A stretch of 64,000 nt of DNA from Thalassotalea ponticola (GTDB lineage: Bacteria > Pseudomonadota > Gammaproteobacteria > Enterobacterales > Alteromonadaceae). Shown in pieces: positions 48,540 through 57,650 of this stretch (its first letter is position 1; every line of letters begins with the position of its first letter). A program made the position numbers and the translations under genes. The stretch is from assembly GCF_041379045.1 (NCBI RefSeq), contig NZ_CP166871.1:62001-126000 (forward strand), read 5' to 3'. Under the pieces are notes generated by a model. That model was not told the origin of the DNA. It did no database searches and was given only the letters and a program-made list of their open reading frames with translations.

Positions 48540-48707
48540 GGCTATGTTCCTCCGTTTTCTATGGTAAGCATAGCCAATTTTTGCAACTCTGCACGGTTGC
48601 CTAAGGCGCGGTCATTCAATTGTGCTCTTAGACATTATCAGCAACCAAAAAAAGCTTGTTAAGCCAAGCAAATAACGGTCGATAGCCGACAATAAACCAG
48701 TTTGTCG

Positions 48708-49301
48708 TTAGTATTCTATTGCCAAGTTAGTCAAGCGTTGTTCGGTTGCTAGTTGCTTTAGAGACTGACACGTTTGTTGGTTTTCTTTGCTGCTAGCCAG
48801 AAGTTGAATCAATTCTTGTTGCGTGTCGCGCTCCCATTGCATAAGCGGGTGGTCGTCAATGTCACTTTGCTTGATCACTATTTGCTCGTCGTCTTGGTGT
48901 TCAGACGCCAACATGATTTGCAAATAATAGCTCACACTGCCCTTTGACAGTTGCGCGACATTACCTATGGTTGCCGCATCGCTTTCTTGGATACCTTGTA
49001 AAAGTGAGCCGAGTGCCATACAGGTATCTAATGCGGGATAAACACCGAAAAAGTCAAAGTTATCCACATCGGGAATAACCTCTTCTAGCTTTTCTAATTG
49101 CGCGTCGTAGTTAATTTTAATTTTACCTTGCTCTAATCGTTGCCAGACCAAATTAAGCTGGTTGCGCAATACGTTAAAGTCTCCAAATTCAGTTGCTTCG
49201 CTAAACATTTGGTAGTTGGGTAACATTCGCTCGAGAAGTGCACAGGCAAATGCGGTTTGTTGCCATAAAGATAAGCTTTTTAGAGAGATATATTTAGCCA
49301 A
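48708..49301 (-). CDS. yjaG: YjaG family (DUF416) protein
   Basis: Protein of 197 aa in the YjaG/DUF416 family of gammaproteobacteria; function not established. LSLWQQTAFACALLERMLPNY near residues 10-30 and the middle FDFFGVYPALDTCMALGSLL near 83-102 match the family, and it is largely alpha-helical. A monocistronic gene between dodecin and the coiled-coil gene. Confidence 0.85.
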   Translation of the reverse strand: MAKYISLKSLSLWQQTAFACALLERMLPNYQMFSEATEFGDFNVLRNQLNLVWQRLEQGKIKINYDAQLEKLEEVIPDVDNFDFFGVYPALDTCMALGSLLQGIQESDAATIGNVAQLSKGSVSYYLQIMLASEHQDDEQIVIKQSDIDDHPLMQWERDTQQELIQLLASSKENQQTCQSLKQLATEQRLTNLAIEY

Positions 49302-49392
49302 AATAAGTGCTCACAAATAAAAATTGCGCTCATTATAGCGCAATTTGTTGATAACAAGAGAAGATACATCGTCCCAGCCGATGTAGCAACGA

Positions 49393-51123
49393 CTACGACA
49401 GTTGTTTCTGCGCGTATTCAAATTTTAAACGGTATTCGGTTAGGCGGCTCTTCAATTCGCCTACTTCCTTATCAATACGTTGTTTTAACTCGTGATTTTC
49501 ATCGCGAAGTTGTTTCATCGTACTGCGAATTTGCTCGTCATTGGCTTTGTGCTTCATTCGTAGCTCGATATTCTTTTGTTCAAGCTCAGTGATTTTAACC
49601 TGTTCCTGTAACAATTCTTGTTCGAGTTTTGAATATCGCGTTGAGGTACTTGAACTCTCGTTTTTAAGTTCGTCTAATTGTTGCTGTAAGGCTTCTTTAT
49701 CACTGTTAAGCAACTCGATAATATCGTCAGATTTCTTTTGCTGTTGCTCAGCCATTTTACTTGAATCTGCCAATTTATCGGTTAACGAATTGATGTGCTG
49801 TTGGGCTTTTTTTAGCGCATTGTTGGCTTTTACATGTAATTCGCTGAGCTGTTTGTTGTATTGCTCTTCCAGTGACTGATGATCGACATTGGCGACCTGT
49901 AGCGCTTCTTGCAACTGCTGCTTACACACGTGATAATCGCGTTCAAGTTGCGCCACTTTGTCTTGTTTCTCGCGCAAGGTATTGCGTAACTCGCTGTGTT
50001 GCTCGTCTAACACCTGATAGTTCTGTTGCACTTGGTTAAGCTGCTGATCAAGCGTTGTAACCTGTTGTTGCAATTGCTGTGTTTGTTGCTCAAGCTGCTG
50101 CTTGTACTGCGAGTGCAATTGCGACACTTGTTCAGTTGAAGACTGATTAATGCTATCGAGCTTTTGACTTAGAGCGGCCACTTGTTTGTTGGCATCACTC
50201 AACAGGCGCTGTTTATCGCTGAGCTTTTTATCAAATTGCTTCTCGCTATTAAGTATGGCCTGAGCGTGCAAACGCTGCTGGTTTTTTAATTCACTTTGGC
50301 TGTCTTTATTGACTTGTTCAAGACGCTTGTTGTGCGCTGTTAACTCTTTGATCTGCGCCAGTAATTCAAGTTCTTTAGTCTGTGCTTTGGTTAGCTTGAG
50401 TTCTAAATTTTTCGCCTGCGAATAAATAGAGTCAGAATTTTTTTCGTGTTTTTGCAACTGCTGTTCAAGTTCGGCAATGCGCGCGTCTTTGCTGGTTTGT
50501 ATCTTTTGCAGCTGTTGTTGGTAATCGTGTAATTCACCTAAGTTAGCCTGTTTTAGTTGCTGCTCTTGCTGCAGTTTTTCAAGCTGTTGTTCACTGGTTT
50601 GTTTTAATAACTGATAACTGCGCTGCAGGTCATTCAATTGTTGCATCAACGCCGTTAGCTTTGCCGACAGTGCGGCATTTTTGTTACTCAGTGGCTCTAC
50701 TTGGGCTTCTAAATGCTGTTGGTTCTGATTGGCGATACGCAGCTGATCATGCAGCTTTTGCTCGTCTTTGAGTTTGATCTTTAGGTGTGTTTCAACCTGC
50801 AGTGCGCGTTCTCTGAGTTTGTTGTACTGGGTTTCGTTGAGCAACAACTTTTTCTTGAGCTGTTCGATTTCTGAATGCTTTTGTTTAACCGAGTTTAATT
50901 TTGCCTGACTGAGCTTTTCGTGGACTAATGCGTACTTTTGTTCAAGAGCTTTTTTTTGTTCGTTTAACGCTTGTTGCTTATCGTGCTCTGCATCTTTAGC
51001 AAGCTCTTCGGCAAGCTTGTTAAACTTGTCTTCTAGTTGAACAAATATATTGCCCGCTAATTGCTGCATTTGTTGATCAACATTTTTACCGTTTTGCGAT
51101 TCATTCATTGTGGACTCAGTCAT
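49393..51123 (-). CDS. long coiled-coil protein of unknown function
   Basis: The 576-residue chain is almost one continuous alpha-helical coiled coil from about residue 25 to the end, made of Gln/Glu/Lys/Leu heptads such as LEQQLQKHEK and YKQQLEQQTQQLQQQV. No signal peptide, membrane segment, ATPase motif or other domain is visible, unlike SMC or MukB proteins. Gln is very abundant. It has no close operon partner: yhgN follows it on the same strand after about 70 bp. A structural or scaffolding role is possible; function is not inferred. Low-complexity composition makes similarity searches noisy. Confidence 0.78.
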   Translation of the reverse strand: MTESTMNESQNGKNVDQQMQQLAGNIFVQLEDKFNKLAEELAKDAEHDKQQALNEQKKALEQKYALVHEKLSQAKLNSVKQKHSEIEQLKKKLLLNETQYNKLRERALQVETHLKIKLKDEQKLHDQLRIANQNQQHLEAQVEPLSNKNAALSAKLTALMQQLNDLQRSYQLLKQTSEQQLEKLQQEQQLKQANLGELHDYQQQLQKIQTSKDARIAELEQQLQKHEKNSDSIYSQAKNLELKLTKAQTKELELLAQIKELTAHNKRLEQVNKDSQSELKNQQRLHAQAILNSEKQFDKKLSDKQRLLSDANKQVAALSQKLDSINQSSTEQVSQLHSQYKQQLEQQTQQLQQQVTTLDQQLNQVQQNYQVLDEQHSELRNTLREKQDKVAQLERDYHVCKQQLQEALQVANVDHQSLEEQYNKQLSELHVKANNALKKAQQHINSLTDKLADSSKMAEQQQKKSDDIIELLNSDKEALQQQLDELKNESSSTSTRYSKLEQELLQEQVKITELEQKNIELRMKHKANDEQIRSTMKQLRDENHELKQRIDKEVGELKSRLTEYRLKFEYAQKQLS

Positions 51124-51197
51124 GTTATTTTTATTATCGCTCTAACTCTATTTAATCACGTTTACAATAGATTAAAAAGAGTTATATGAACGCTTTT

Positions 51198-51782
51198 TTA
51201 GCCTAAATAATTTGCGATGCCATCAAGTAACATCTGTACGGCAATCATTACCAGTATCATCCCCATCAACCGCTCCATGGCTATTAGACCTCGATTGCCG
51301 AGGATGCGCTGAAACGAGCCAGAGAAAAATAAGATAATGGCACTAATGAACCAAGCGATGATCAGTGCTAAGGTCCAATCAAGCATGCGGCTGGGATCTT
51401 GATTCGCCATTAAAATCAAGGCCGCTAAAATGGATGGCCCAGCCATTAAGGGAACGGCGAGTGGCACGAGAAAAGGTTCTTCACCTTCAGGTAGACCGCT
51501 AACCGACCCATGCGATGGGAAAATCATTTTAATGGCGATAAGAAATAGGATTATACCGCCGGCAATCGACACCGACTCTTGTCGAAGGTGTAAAAGGTCG
51601 AGTACCTTTTGTCCTCCGTACAAAAACAGCAACATAATGCCAAGCGCCAAGATAAGTTCGCGCACCACGATGATGCGTTGCCGCTTTTTTTCTATGCCTT
51701 TGAGCACCGAGATAAAAATCGGTAAGTTACCCAGCGGATCCATGATCAAAAATAGGGTGACCGCCGCGGTTATCATATCCAT
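51198..51782 (-). CDS. yhgN: MarC family membrane protein, YhgN-like
   Basis: Inner-membrane protein of 194 aa with six hydrophobic helices in the MarC arrangement: LFLIMDPLGNLPIFISVLKG near residues 10-29, IAGGIILFLIAIKMIF near 72-87 and LAVPLMAGPSILAALIL near 108-124. Length and these motifs fit YhgN. Transport substrate is unknown. The stretch 51783-52046 upstream shows promoter sequence only. Confidence 0.88.
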   Translation of the reverse strand: MDMITAAVTLFLIMDPLGNLPIFISVLKGIEKKRQRIIVVRELILALGIMLLFLYGGQKVLDLLHLRQESVSIAGGIILFLIAIKMIFPSHGSVSGLPEGEEPFLVPLAVPLMAGPSILAALILMANQDPSRMLDWTLALIIAWFISAIILFFSGSFQRILGNRGLIAMERLMGMILVMIAVQMLLDGIANYLG

Positions 51783-52046
51783 TGGGACGACCTTTTTATT
51801 GGTATTGTATGATCAACACGTATGTAAACAAGTTAAGTTGCTAAACCTTAAATTTGCCAGTAAGTGGCTGATTTTTTTGTTTTACCGTTGGTGTTTATGG
51901 AAAAGGCAATCATATTTTGGAGCGCGGTTGGTCGGTTAGCTCACACGCAAACTCTGTGTGTTCTATAAGGTAAAGGCAAGGTTGATAGTGTGCGCTAAAC
52001 ACTGCTGGCATCGATCAGATTGGCGGTTAAAGGTTGCAACAAAGAA

Positions 52047-52081
52047 AATAAAACAAGGTGCTGTGGACACAGAGCACCTTG
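52047..52081 (-). terminator. rho-independent terminator after the ydcH-type gene
   Basis: On the minus strand CAAGGTGCT and AGCACCTTG form a 9-bp stem around a 10-base loop, followed by TTTTATTTTC. It ends the 52145-52743 unit. Confidence 0.82.
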
Positions 52082-52144
52082 AGTAAGCTGGGCATGTGGC
52101 GGATTGGAAATTTTTGAACAGCCCCGGAAAACGTTAACTTGCGT

Positions 52145-52402
52145 TTACGTTTGTTTGTTATGGTCAAATGCTTTGATCATCGCAAATAACATGTCTTTGT
52201 GCTTGAGTCGTTTTTTCTTCAATTGTTCGAGGTAATCGTCACTCGTATTTTCGGCGCCCCCTTCAATGCGAATCACTTCGTGGTCTAACTCGTGGTACTC
52301 TTTAAACAAACGAGCAAAATGCGCATCGGTCATCTTTAAAGTACGAATCTGTTGTTTGAATTCTGGAAATTCGTGATGTAAATCGTGCTTTTCAATTGTC
52401 AT
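52145..52402 (-). CDS. YdcH family (DUF465) small protein
   Basis: 85-aa helical protein with the family signature HHEFPEFKQQIRTLKMTDAHFARLFKEYHELDHEVIR (residues 8-43) and the second helix KKKRLKHKDMLFAMI. Function is not established. It starts 14 bp after a DksA-like gene and shares its transcript, ending in the terminator at 52047-52081. Confidence 0.88.
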   Translation of the reverse strand: MTIEKHDLHHEFPEFKQQIRTLKMTDAHFARLFKEYHELDHEVIRIEGGAENTSDDYLEQLKKKRLKHKDMLFAMIKAFDHNKQT

Positions 52403-52416
52403 GTTGTTAATCCTCG

Positions 52417-52743
52417 TTATGCTTTTTCTTGTTTAGCGCATTGGATACAGGTTTTTACATTGGTTAATACGTCAAGGCGACCTTGCTCGATGGCTTTACC
52501 ACATAAACTACAGATTCCGTATTGCTCTGCCTGCAACATCTGCAGGGTTTGCTCTATCTTGTGCAGTTCCATTTGCGTTTGTTGGTAAATTTCGTCTAGC
52601 ACTTCATCGTTTTCACGTTCACTAGACTGGTCGGCTAAATTAGCACTGCGGCCTTGTTTTAAATCGGCTTCTATCGCGGCTAAGCGTTCACTGAGCTCTT
52701 GCTGTTTAGCAAGTAACGATTCACTGAGTTTGGAAACTATCAT
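52417..52743 (-). CDS. TraR/DksA family zinc-finger protein
   Basis: 108-aa protein with an N-terminal coiled coil and a C-terminal C4 zinc finger: Cys78 and Cys81 in GICSLCGKAI, Cys99 and Cys102 in CIQCAKQ. It lacks the full DksA body and tip residues, so it is a short paralogue of the YbiI/TraR kind that may act on RNA polymerase. Its role is not known from sequence. Followed by the YdcH gene in the same operon. Confidence 0.88.
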   Translation of the reverse strand: MIVSKLSESLLAKQQELSERLAAIEADLKQGRSANLADQSSERENDEVLDEIYQQTQMELHKIEQTLQMLQAEQYGICSLCGKAIEQGRLDVLTNVKTCIQCAKQEKA

Positions 52744-52956
52744 GCTACTCTCCTTTAGTGGTTAGACTACCGAGTTCAGGGGTAGAGATATTGATCTGGC
52801 TCAAGGAGATGCTAATTTGATCAGCAAAGCGATTGGGGCTGAGCACTACTTTGCAAATGCGTTGCGATAAAGTAGTGCGGGAACGAACGAAAACACAGAG
52901 TGTGACAGCACCACCGTCAAGTTAGTGCCAAGGCATGACCAGTTATGCTGTGACGG

Positions 52957-53202
52957 TTACTGATCAGGGGCCAATTTTTGTTTTATTTGATGCTTGTGTT
53001 TTATGTACAGCGCTTCTACTTTTTCGCGAGCCCACGGCGTTTTGCGCAAAAACTTTAAACTTGATTTAATGCTTGGGTCATGACTAAAACAGCGAATATT
53101 GATGTGCCGAGCAAGCTCTTCAAAGCCAAAGTACGCTTCTAGTTCGGTGACGATAGTTTGTAAAGTAATGCCGTGTAGCGGATTGTAAGGTTGATTGTCC
53201 AT
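52957..53202 (-). CDS. VF530 family (DUF2132) protein
   Basis: 81-aa protein. The family signature [16 protein letters not shown] near residues 7-22 and [26 protein letters not shown] near 39-64 cover most of the length. A DNA-binding role has been proposed for the family on structural grounds, without a defined target. Monocistronic on the minus strand; upstream 53203-53731 carries a separate terminator and the arsR operator. Confidence 0.88.
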   Translation of the reverse strand: MDNQPYNPLHGITLQTIVTELEAYFGFEELARHINIRCFSHDPSIKSSLKFLRKTPWAREKVEALYIKHKHQIKQKLAPDQ

Positions 53203-53382
53203 TGATTACATCCCAGTGGGTTATCGCGTTGTCATTAGCTTGGCCATGCGACGGCTGGTCAGGATTATCAACGAGCACGCGTGTAGATTGATGCATTGAT
53301 CATATATGAATTTGCTCACCAGAGAAAATTTAGTTGATGATATTAGCGCAGCTGGCAGTAACGACATAGTGATAGGCTGCTT

Positions 53383-53420
53383 GAAAAATTAAAAAGGTCC
53401 GGTAAATCCTTATACCGGAC
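53383..53420 (-). terminator. orphan rho-independent terminator (possible small RNA end)
   Basis: On the minus strand GTCCGGTA and TACCGGAC form a perfect 8-bp stem followed by CTTTTTAATTTTTC, a strong terminator. No minus-strand gene lies in front of it between 53421 and arsR at 53732. A 20-codon ORF (53606-53544, MTDISLPNALFSLN and on) is the only candidate, so the terminator may end a small RNA or tiny peptide transcript. The rest of 53203-53731 shows nothing else. Confidence 0.65.
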
Positions 53421-53684
53421 AACGCGACACACCTTGACACCTTGACGGTTGAATACTTAGGTCGTTAAACGCCTACTCAACGCGGTGGTCGCTTCCTGTT
53501 GTGGAGCATTTCACATTGAAAACAGGTAATTAGTTATACAGATTTAGTCATCGAGCAGATCAGTGTTGAGTGAAAAAAGTGCGTTGGGTAGGCTAATGTC
53601 GGTCATGTAAGGCGCAGCAGTCAATCGCTTATTGGTCTGTTTAGCTGAGTTATCAAGTTGTTCAGGTCAATGCTGGGGTTTGTT

Positions 53685-53704
53685 ATATATGGAAATGCAT
53701 ATAT
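53685..53704. promoter_or_regulatory. ArsR operator candidate
   Basis: ATATATG (53685-53691), six bases, and CATATAT (53698-53704) form an inverted repeat 27 bp before the arsR start, the AT-rich dyad form of ArsR/SmtB operators. The operon is probably autoregulated through it. Confidence 0.65.
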
Positions 53705-53731
53705 ACTAAGCCACAGAATTAAGGAGGCGTT

Positions 53732-54070
53732 ATGATCACCATGGTTGAATTTTACAAGGCATTGGCTGATGACACCCGTTTGCATGCACTGTTGTTGATT
53801 TTAGCCGAAGGCGAATTGTGTGTATGTGAACTCGGTGAAGCACTAGGGTGCAGTCAACCAAAGGTATCTCGTCATTTAGCACGGCTTAAGCAAGACCAGT
53901 TAGTGATTGACAGAAAACAGCAGCAATGGGTGTTTTACCGATTAAATCCGCTATTGCCCACTTGGTGTAGTGAGGTTTTAACGACGAGTTTAAGCTGCAA
54001 GTCAGCCGATTTCACCGAGTGCGTTTCGCGTTTAACGACAATGAAAGACCGTCCGCAAAAATGTTGCTAA
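53732..54070 (+). CDS. arsR: ArsR-type arsenic-responsive repressor
   Basis: Metalloregulatory repressor of 112 aa. The winged helix-turn-helix runs over residues 5-80 with ALGCSQPKVSRHLARLK as recognition helix. The sensing segment ELCVCEL has Cys30 and Cys32; the third Cys of E. coli ArsR is replaced by Gly, but Cys40 sits beside the recognition helix and could complete an As(III) site. The C-terminus ends Cys-Cys. AAGGAGG lies eight bases before ATG. Leads the ars operon. Confidence 0.9.
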   Translation: MITMVEFYKALADDTRLHALLLILAEGELCVCELGEALGCSQPKVSRHLARLKQDQLVIDRKQQQWVFYRLNPLLPTWCSEVLTTSLSCKSADFTECVSRLTTMKDRPQKCC

Positions 54071-54113
54071 ACAAGCAGTGAACAACCCGTTTTAATGTTA
54101 GGAGGAAAGTGTT

Positions 54114-55121
54114 GTGAGTATCAAAATAGGTATTAATGGCTTTGGCCGCATGGGGCGTTTGTCAATGCGCGCGGCGTTTGATTGGGATGATGTTGAAATT
54201 GTGCAGATCAACGATCCAGCTGGCGATGCGGCAACGTTGGCCCATTTGTTAACATTTGATTCAGTGCATGGTATTTGGCATCACCAAGCCGAAGCTGACG
54301 AACAAGAGATGATCATCAATGGCCACCGTATAAAGTGCAGCCAAAACAGTGCTATTGCCGATACCGATTGGTCGGGCTGTGATGTGGTGATTGAAGCCAG
54401 TGGTAAGATGAAAACCAAAGCTCTATTGCAAGCCTATTTAGCGCAAGGTGTTAAACGCGTCGTGGTTACCGCACCGGTAAAAGAAGACGGTGTGTTAAAC
54501 GTCGTGATGGGCGTTAATGATCACTTATACGATGCAGCGCAACATCCCATAGTGACTGCGGCGAGTTGTACCACCAACTGTTTAGCGCCTGTGGTTCAGG
54601 TTATTCATCAAAATTTTGGTATTAAGCATGGCTCGATGACCACCATTCACGATATTACCAACACCCAAACCATATTAGACGCGCCACACAACGATTTGCG
54701 TCGTGCTCGCGCTTGCGGGATGAGTCTTATTCCAACGACAACGGGATCGGCAACAGCGATTACTCATATATTCCCCGAGTTGAAAGGACGCTTAAATGGT
54801 CATGCAGTGCGGGTACCTCTTGCGAATGCCTCGCTTACCGATTGCGTATTTGAACTAGAGCAAGCCGTAACAGAGCAGCAAGTCAATGCGGTATTAAAGC
54901 AGGCGGCAGAAGGTGAGCTGAAAGGCATTTTAGGTTATGAACAACGCCCGTTGGTGTCAATCGATTACAAAACCGATCCTCGCTCATCGATTGTCGATGC
55001 ATTATCGACCATGGTGATTAACGGCAGTCAGCTCAAACTTTACGTGTGGTATGACAACGAGTGGGGTTATGCCAATCGCACCGCAGAATTGGCTCGCAAA
55101 GTCGGGTTAAGCGATCAATAG
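54114..55121 (+). CDS. ars-operon glyceraldehyde-3-phosphate dehydrogenase
   Basis: In ArsJ-type operons this enzyme joins arsenate to glyceraldehyde-3-phosphate, giving 1-arseno-3-phosphoglycerate for export. The 335-aa chain has the NAD motif [10 protein letters not shown] near residues 6-15, catalytic SCTTNCLAP near 149-157 (Cys about 150), and the family C-terminus [12 protein letters not shown]. Start is GTG 54114 with AGGAGGAAAG upstream. It lies 43 bp after arsR and next to arsJ, which fits this role rather than glycolysis. Confidence 0.92.
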   Translation: MSIKIGINGFGRMGRLSMRAAFDWDDVEIVQINDPAGDAATLAHLLTFDSVHGIWHHQAEADEQEMIINGHRIKCSQNSAIADTDWSGCDVVIEASGKMKTKALLQAYLAQGVKRVVVTAPVKEDGVLNVVMGVNDHLYDAAQHPIVTAASCTTNCLAPVVQVIHQNFGIKHGSMTTIHDITNTQTILDAPHNDLRRARACGMSLIPTTTGSATAITHIFPELKGRLNGHAVRVPLANASLTDCVFELEQAVTEQQVNAVLKQAAEGELKGILGYEQRPLVSIDYKTDPRSSIVDALSTMVINGSQLKLYVWYDNEWGYANRTAELARKVGLSDQ

Positions 55122-55138
55122 GCGACGGTAGGATACGT

Positions 55139-56356
55139 ATGTTGGCGAACATGTCGCAACAGGTTAAGCAGTACCTGATTATTACCGGTAATTATTGGGC
55201 ATTCACCCTAACAGATGGTGCGTTGCGCATGCTGGTGGTGTTGTATTTTCATCAGTTGGGATACACCCCGTTAGCCATAGCCATGCTGTTTTTGTTCTAT
55301 GAATTGTTTGGCGTTGTGACCAATTTAATAGGCGGTTGGCTAGGGGCAAGGCTGGGCCTAAATAAAACCATGAACATCGGTTTGGTGCTACAGATTATAG
55401 CCTTGCTTATGCTTACCTTACCCAATAGCTGGTTAACGGTGCCGTACGTGATGATTGCACAGGCGCTGTCAGGCATTGCTAAAGATTTAAATAAAATGAG
55501 CGCCAAAAGCGCTATTAAGTTATGTCTTCCTGATGATGCACAAGGGACGCTTTATCAGTGGGTGGCGCGACTGACCGGATCTAAAAACGCGTTAAAAGGG
55601 ATTGGCTTTTTTCTTGGTGGCGCCTTGCTTAGCTGGCTCGGCTTCCAAGGAGCAATGTGGCTAATGGCCTCTGTACTTGGGCTTGTTTGGTTGTTTAGTT
55701 TGTATGCCTTGGCAGCTGATCTGGGTAAGCAAAAGAACAAGCCAAAGTTTCGTCAGTTGTTGTCTAAAAGCGGTGCGATAAATTGGCTATCAGCTGCGCG
55801 CTTATTTTTATTTGGCGCTCGTGATGTGTGGTTTGTGGTCGCCTTACCGGTTGCTTTGGCAACGACTTATCAATGGCCTCAACAGTGGATTGGTGGTTTT
55901 ATGGCACTGTGGATTATATTTTACGGTGTTATTCAATCACAAGCTCCCCGTATTACCGGCAGACAACAAGGGCAGTTACCTAACGGTCAAACCGCGCTAA
56001 CTTGGGTTGCTGCACTGAGTATCACTCCATTGCTGATTGGGTTGATGTTGGCGGATGACCAATTGGGCGAACGGGTACTGGTGGTTGGTCTGTTTATTTT
56101 TGGTGCCTTGTTTGCCGTGAATTCATCACTTCACAGCTATTTAATAGTCAGCTATGCCAACCGAGATGGCGTATCTATGGACGTTGGTTTTTATTACATG
56201 GCTAATGCTATGGGGCGTTTATTGGGGACGGTTTTATCAGGTTACGTGTATCAACAGTACGGCTTGCAGCAGTGTTTGTACGTTTCGGCAATCCTGTTAT
56301 TAATTGCCACCGCGTTGTCGTTTAAGTTACCCAAGACGATATCAGGGCAAAACTAG
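55139..56356 (+). CDS. arsJ: ArsJ organoarsenical efflux transporter
   Basis: MFS permease that exports 1-arseno-3-phosphoglycerate, which breaks down outside to arsenate. From ATG 55139 it is 405 aa with about 11-12 hydrophobic helices. TGNYWAFTLTDGALRMLVVLYFHQLGY near the start and GIAKDLNKMSAKSAIKL near 115-131 are ArsJ hallmarks. The frame is open upstream, overlapping the dehydrogenase gene, but ATG 55139 has TAGGA five bases before it; ATG 55151 is a second choice. Together with the dehydrogenase it gives arsenate resistance without ArsC/ArsB. Confidence 0.94.
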   Translation: MLANMSQQVKQYLIITGNYWAFTLTDGALRMLVVLYFHQLGYTPLAIAMLFLFYELFGVVTNLIGGWLGARLGLNKTMNIGLVLQIIALLMLTLPNSWLTVPYVMIAQALSGIAKDLNKMSAKSAIKLCLPDDAQGTLYQWVARLTGSKNALKGIGFFLGGALLSWLGFQGAMWLMASVLGLVWLFSLYALAADLGKQKNKPKFRQLLSKSGAINWLSAARLFLFGARDVWFVVALPVALATTYQWPQQWIGGFMALWIIFYGVIQSQAPRITGRQQGQLPNGQTALTWVAALSITPLLIGLMLADDQLGERVLVVGLFIFGALFAVNSSLHSYLIVSYANRDGVSMDVGFYYMANAMGRLLGTVLSGYVYQQYGLQQCLYVSAILLLIATALSFKLPKTISGQN

Positions 56357-56382
56357 CAACACACAGAAATAGAGGAGCATAC

Positions 56383-57405
56383 ATGGAGCACATCAATGTC
56401 GCCGTTATTGGCTTTGGTTTATCGGCCCAAGTCTTTCATTTGCCGTTTTTAACCGAAGATAATGGTTATTGCATATCGGCGTTTGTCTCATCACAGCGCG
56501 ACGCTATAAAAGCGCAATATCCCGGTGCTCAGGTCTATGCCTCAAGCGATGCGTTATTTGCGGCTGAACAGGCCGATTTGGTGGTCATTACCAGCCCTAA
56601 TAACAGTCATTATTCCATCGCCAAACAAGCCCTGCAACGCGGTTGTCACGTGGTAGTAGAAAAGCCCATCACGGTAACATCCAGCGAGGCAAGAGAACTG
56701 ATTGAGCTCGCGCAGCGGCAACAACGCGTGTTAACCGTTTATCACAACCGCCGCCTTGATGGCGACTTTTTAACACTACAGCAGCTCATTAGCCAAGGTA
56801 AACTAGGGCATGTGTATCACTTTGCTTCACGTTTTGACCGGTTTCGCCCACAGGTGCGAGCCAAGTGGAAGGAGCAGGCGGGTGCCGGTAATGGCGCAGT
56901 ATACGATATCGGCTCACATTTAATCGACCAAGCCTTACTGCTGTTTGGTATGCCACACGCCTTATCTGCTCGCTGTTTAGCATTGCGAGAGCAATCACAA
57001 ACGGTAGACTTTTTCCAGATCAACTTACACTATCCCAAGTTAGACGTACAACTGAGCGCCAGCCCATTTAATGCGGGGCAAAACCATCGCTTTAGCGTTC
57101 AAGGAGATCTGGGTAGTGTTGATATGTACGGGCTTGATAATCAAGAGTCTCAGCTTGCTGCGGGTGTGTCAGCCAGTGACGCCTTGCTTGGCATTGATAC
57201 TGAACGTCAAGTTTATGCGTATTTGCCAGACCGGCAAAGCGTGAGTTTGCAACAAGGCAACTATGTGTATTTTTATCAGCAATTAAAGCAGGCAATTACC
57301 CACAATCAGCCACCACTTGTGACTCCAGAGTCGGCGTTGCAAGTTATTTCAATCATTGAAGCCGCGTACAAAGCCAGTGAAACTGGTCAAACGGTTTCCC
57401 TGTAA
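56383..57405 (+). CDS. Gfo/Idh/MocA family NAD(P)-dependent oxidoreductase
   Basis: Sugar- or inositol-type dehydrogenase of 340 aa. The N-terminal Rossmann domain has VAVIGFGLSAQVFHLPFL near residues 6-23 and VVEKPITVTSSEA near 92-104 with the conserved EKP lysine. The C-terminal domain has AVYDIGSHLIDQALLLFG with a likely catalytic Asp/His near 170-185. It is close to E. coli YdgJ in style. It follows arsJ by 26 bp and may be co-transcribed, though a link to arsenic is not known. Confidence 0.88.
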   Translation: MEHINVAVIGFGLSAQVFHLPFLTEDNGYCISAFVSSQRDAIKAQYPGAQVYASSDALFAAEQADLVVITSPNNSHYSIAKQALQRGCHVVVEKPITVTSSEARELIELAQRQQRVLTVYHNRRLDGDFLTLQQLISQGKLGHVYHFASRFDRFRPQVRAKWKEQAGAGNGAVYDIGSHLIDQALLLFGMPHALSARCLALREQSQTVDFFQINLHYPKLDVQLSASPFNAGQNHRFSVQGDLGSVDMYGLDNQESQLAAGVSASDALLGIDTERQVYAYLPDRQSVSLQQGNYVYFYQQLKQAITHNQPPLVTPESALQVISIIEAAYKASETGQTVSL

Positions 57406-57650
57406 ATAGAATCGCAAATACACGGTGAGTGACAGCTCTAGTGACCAGTTCAAACTGCCACTAGCAACCTCATTGCGCCGTTTTAAGCTTTGACTATCGG
57501 TTATTGGCGTCTTGCGTTGGCAACGTGGTAGGCTATGGTTAACAGGGCGATCGAATACGTCGATTCAATTGGTCGTTGAGACACTACAGCGTGACTGCTG
57601 GTTTCGCATCGAACTGAGTATTGACCATATCAAGCACAATAGGAGACCTT

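Noticed and set aside
51430..51939. 169-codon plus-strand frame
   Set aside because: It overlaps yhgN antisense over most of its length, and the protein is rich in Arg/Ser without a pattern.
57438..57465. CTAGTG/CACTAG hairpin after the Gfo/Idh/MocA gene
   Set aside because: The stem is interrupted and has no T-run; not called as a terminator.
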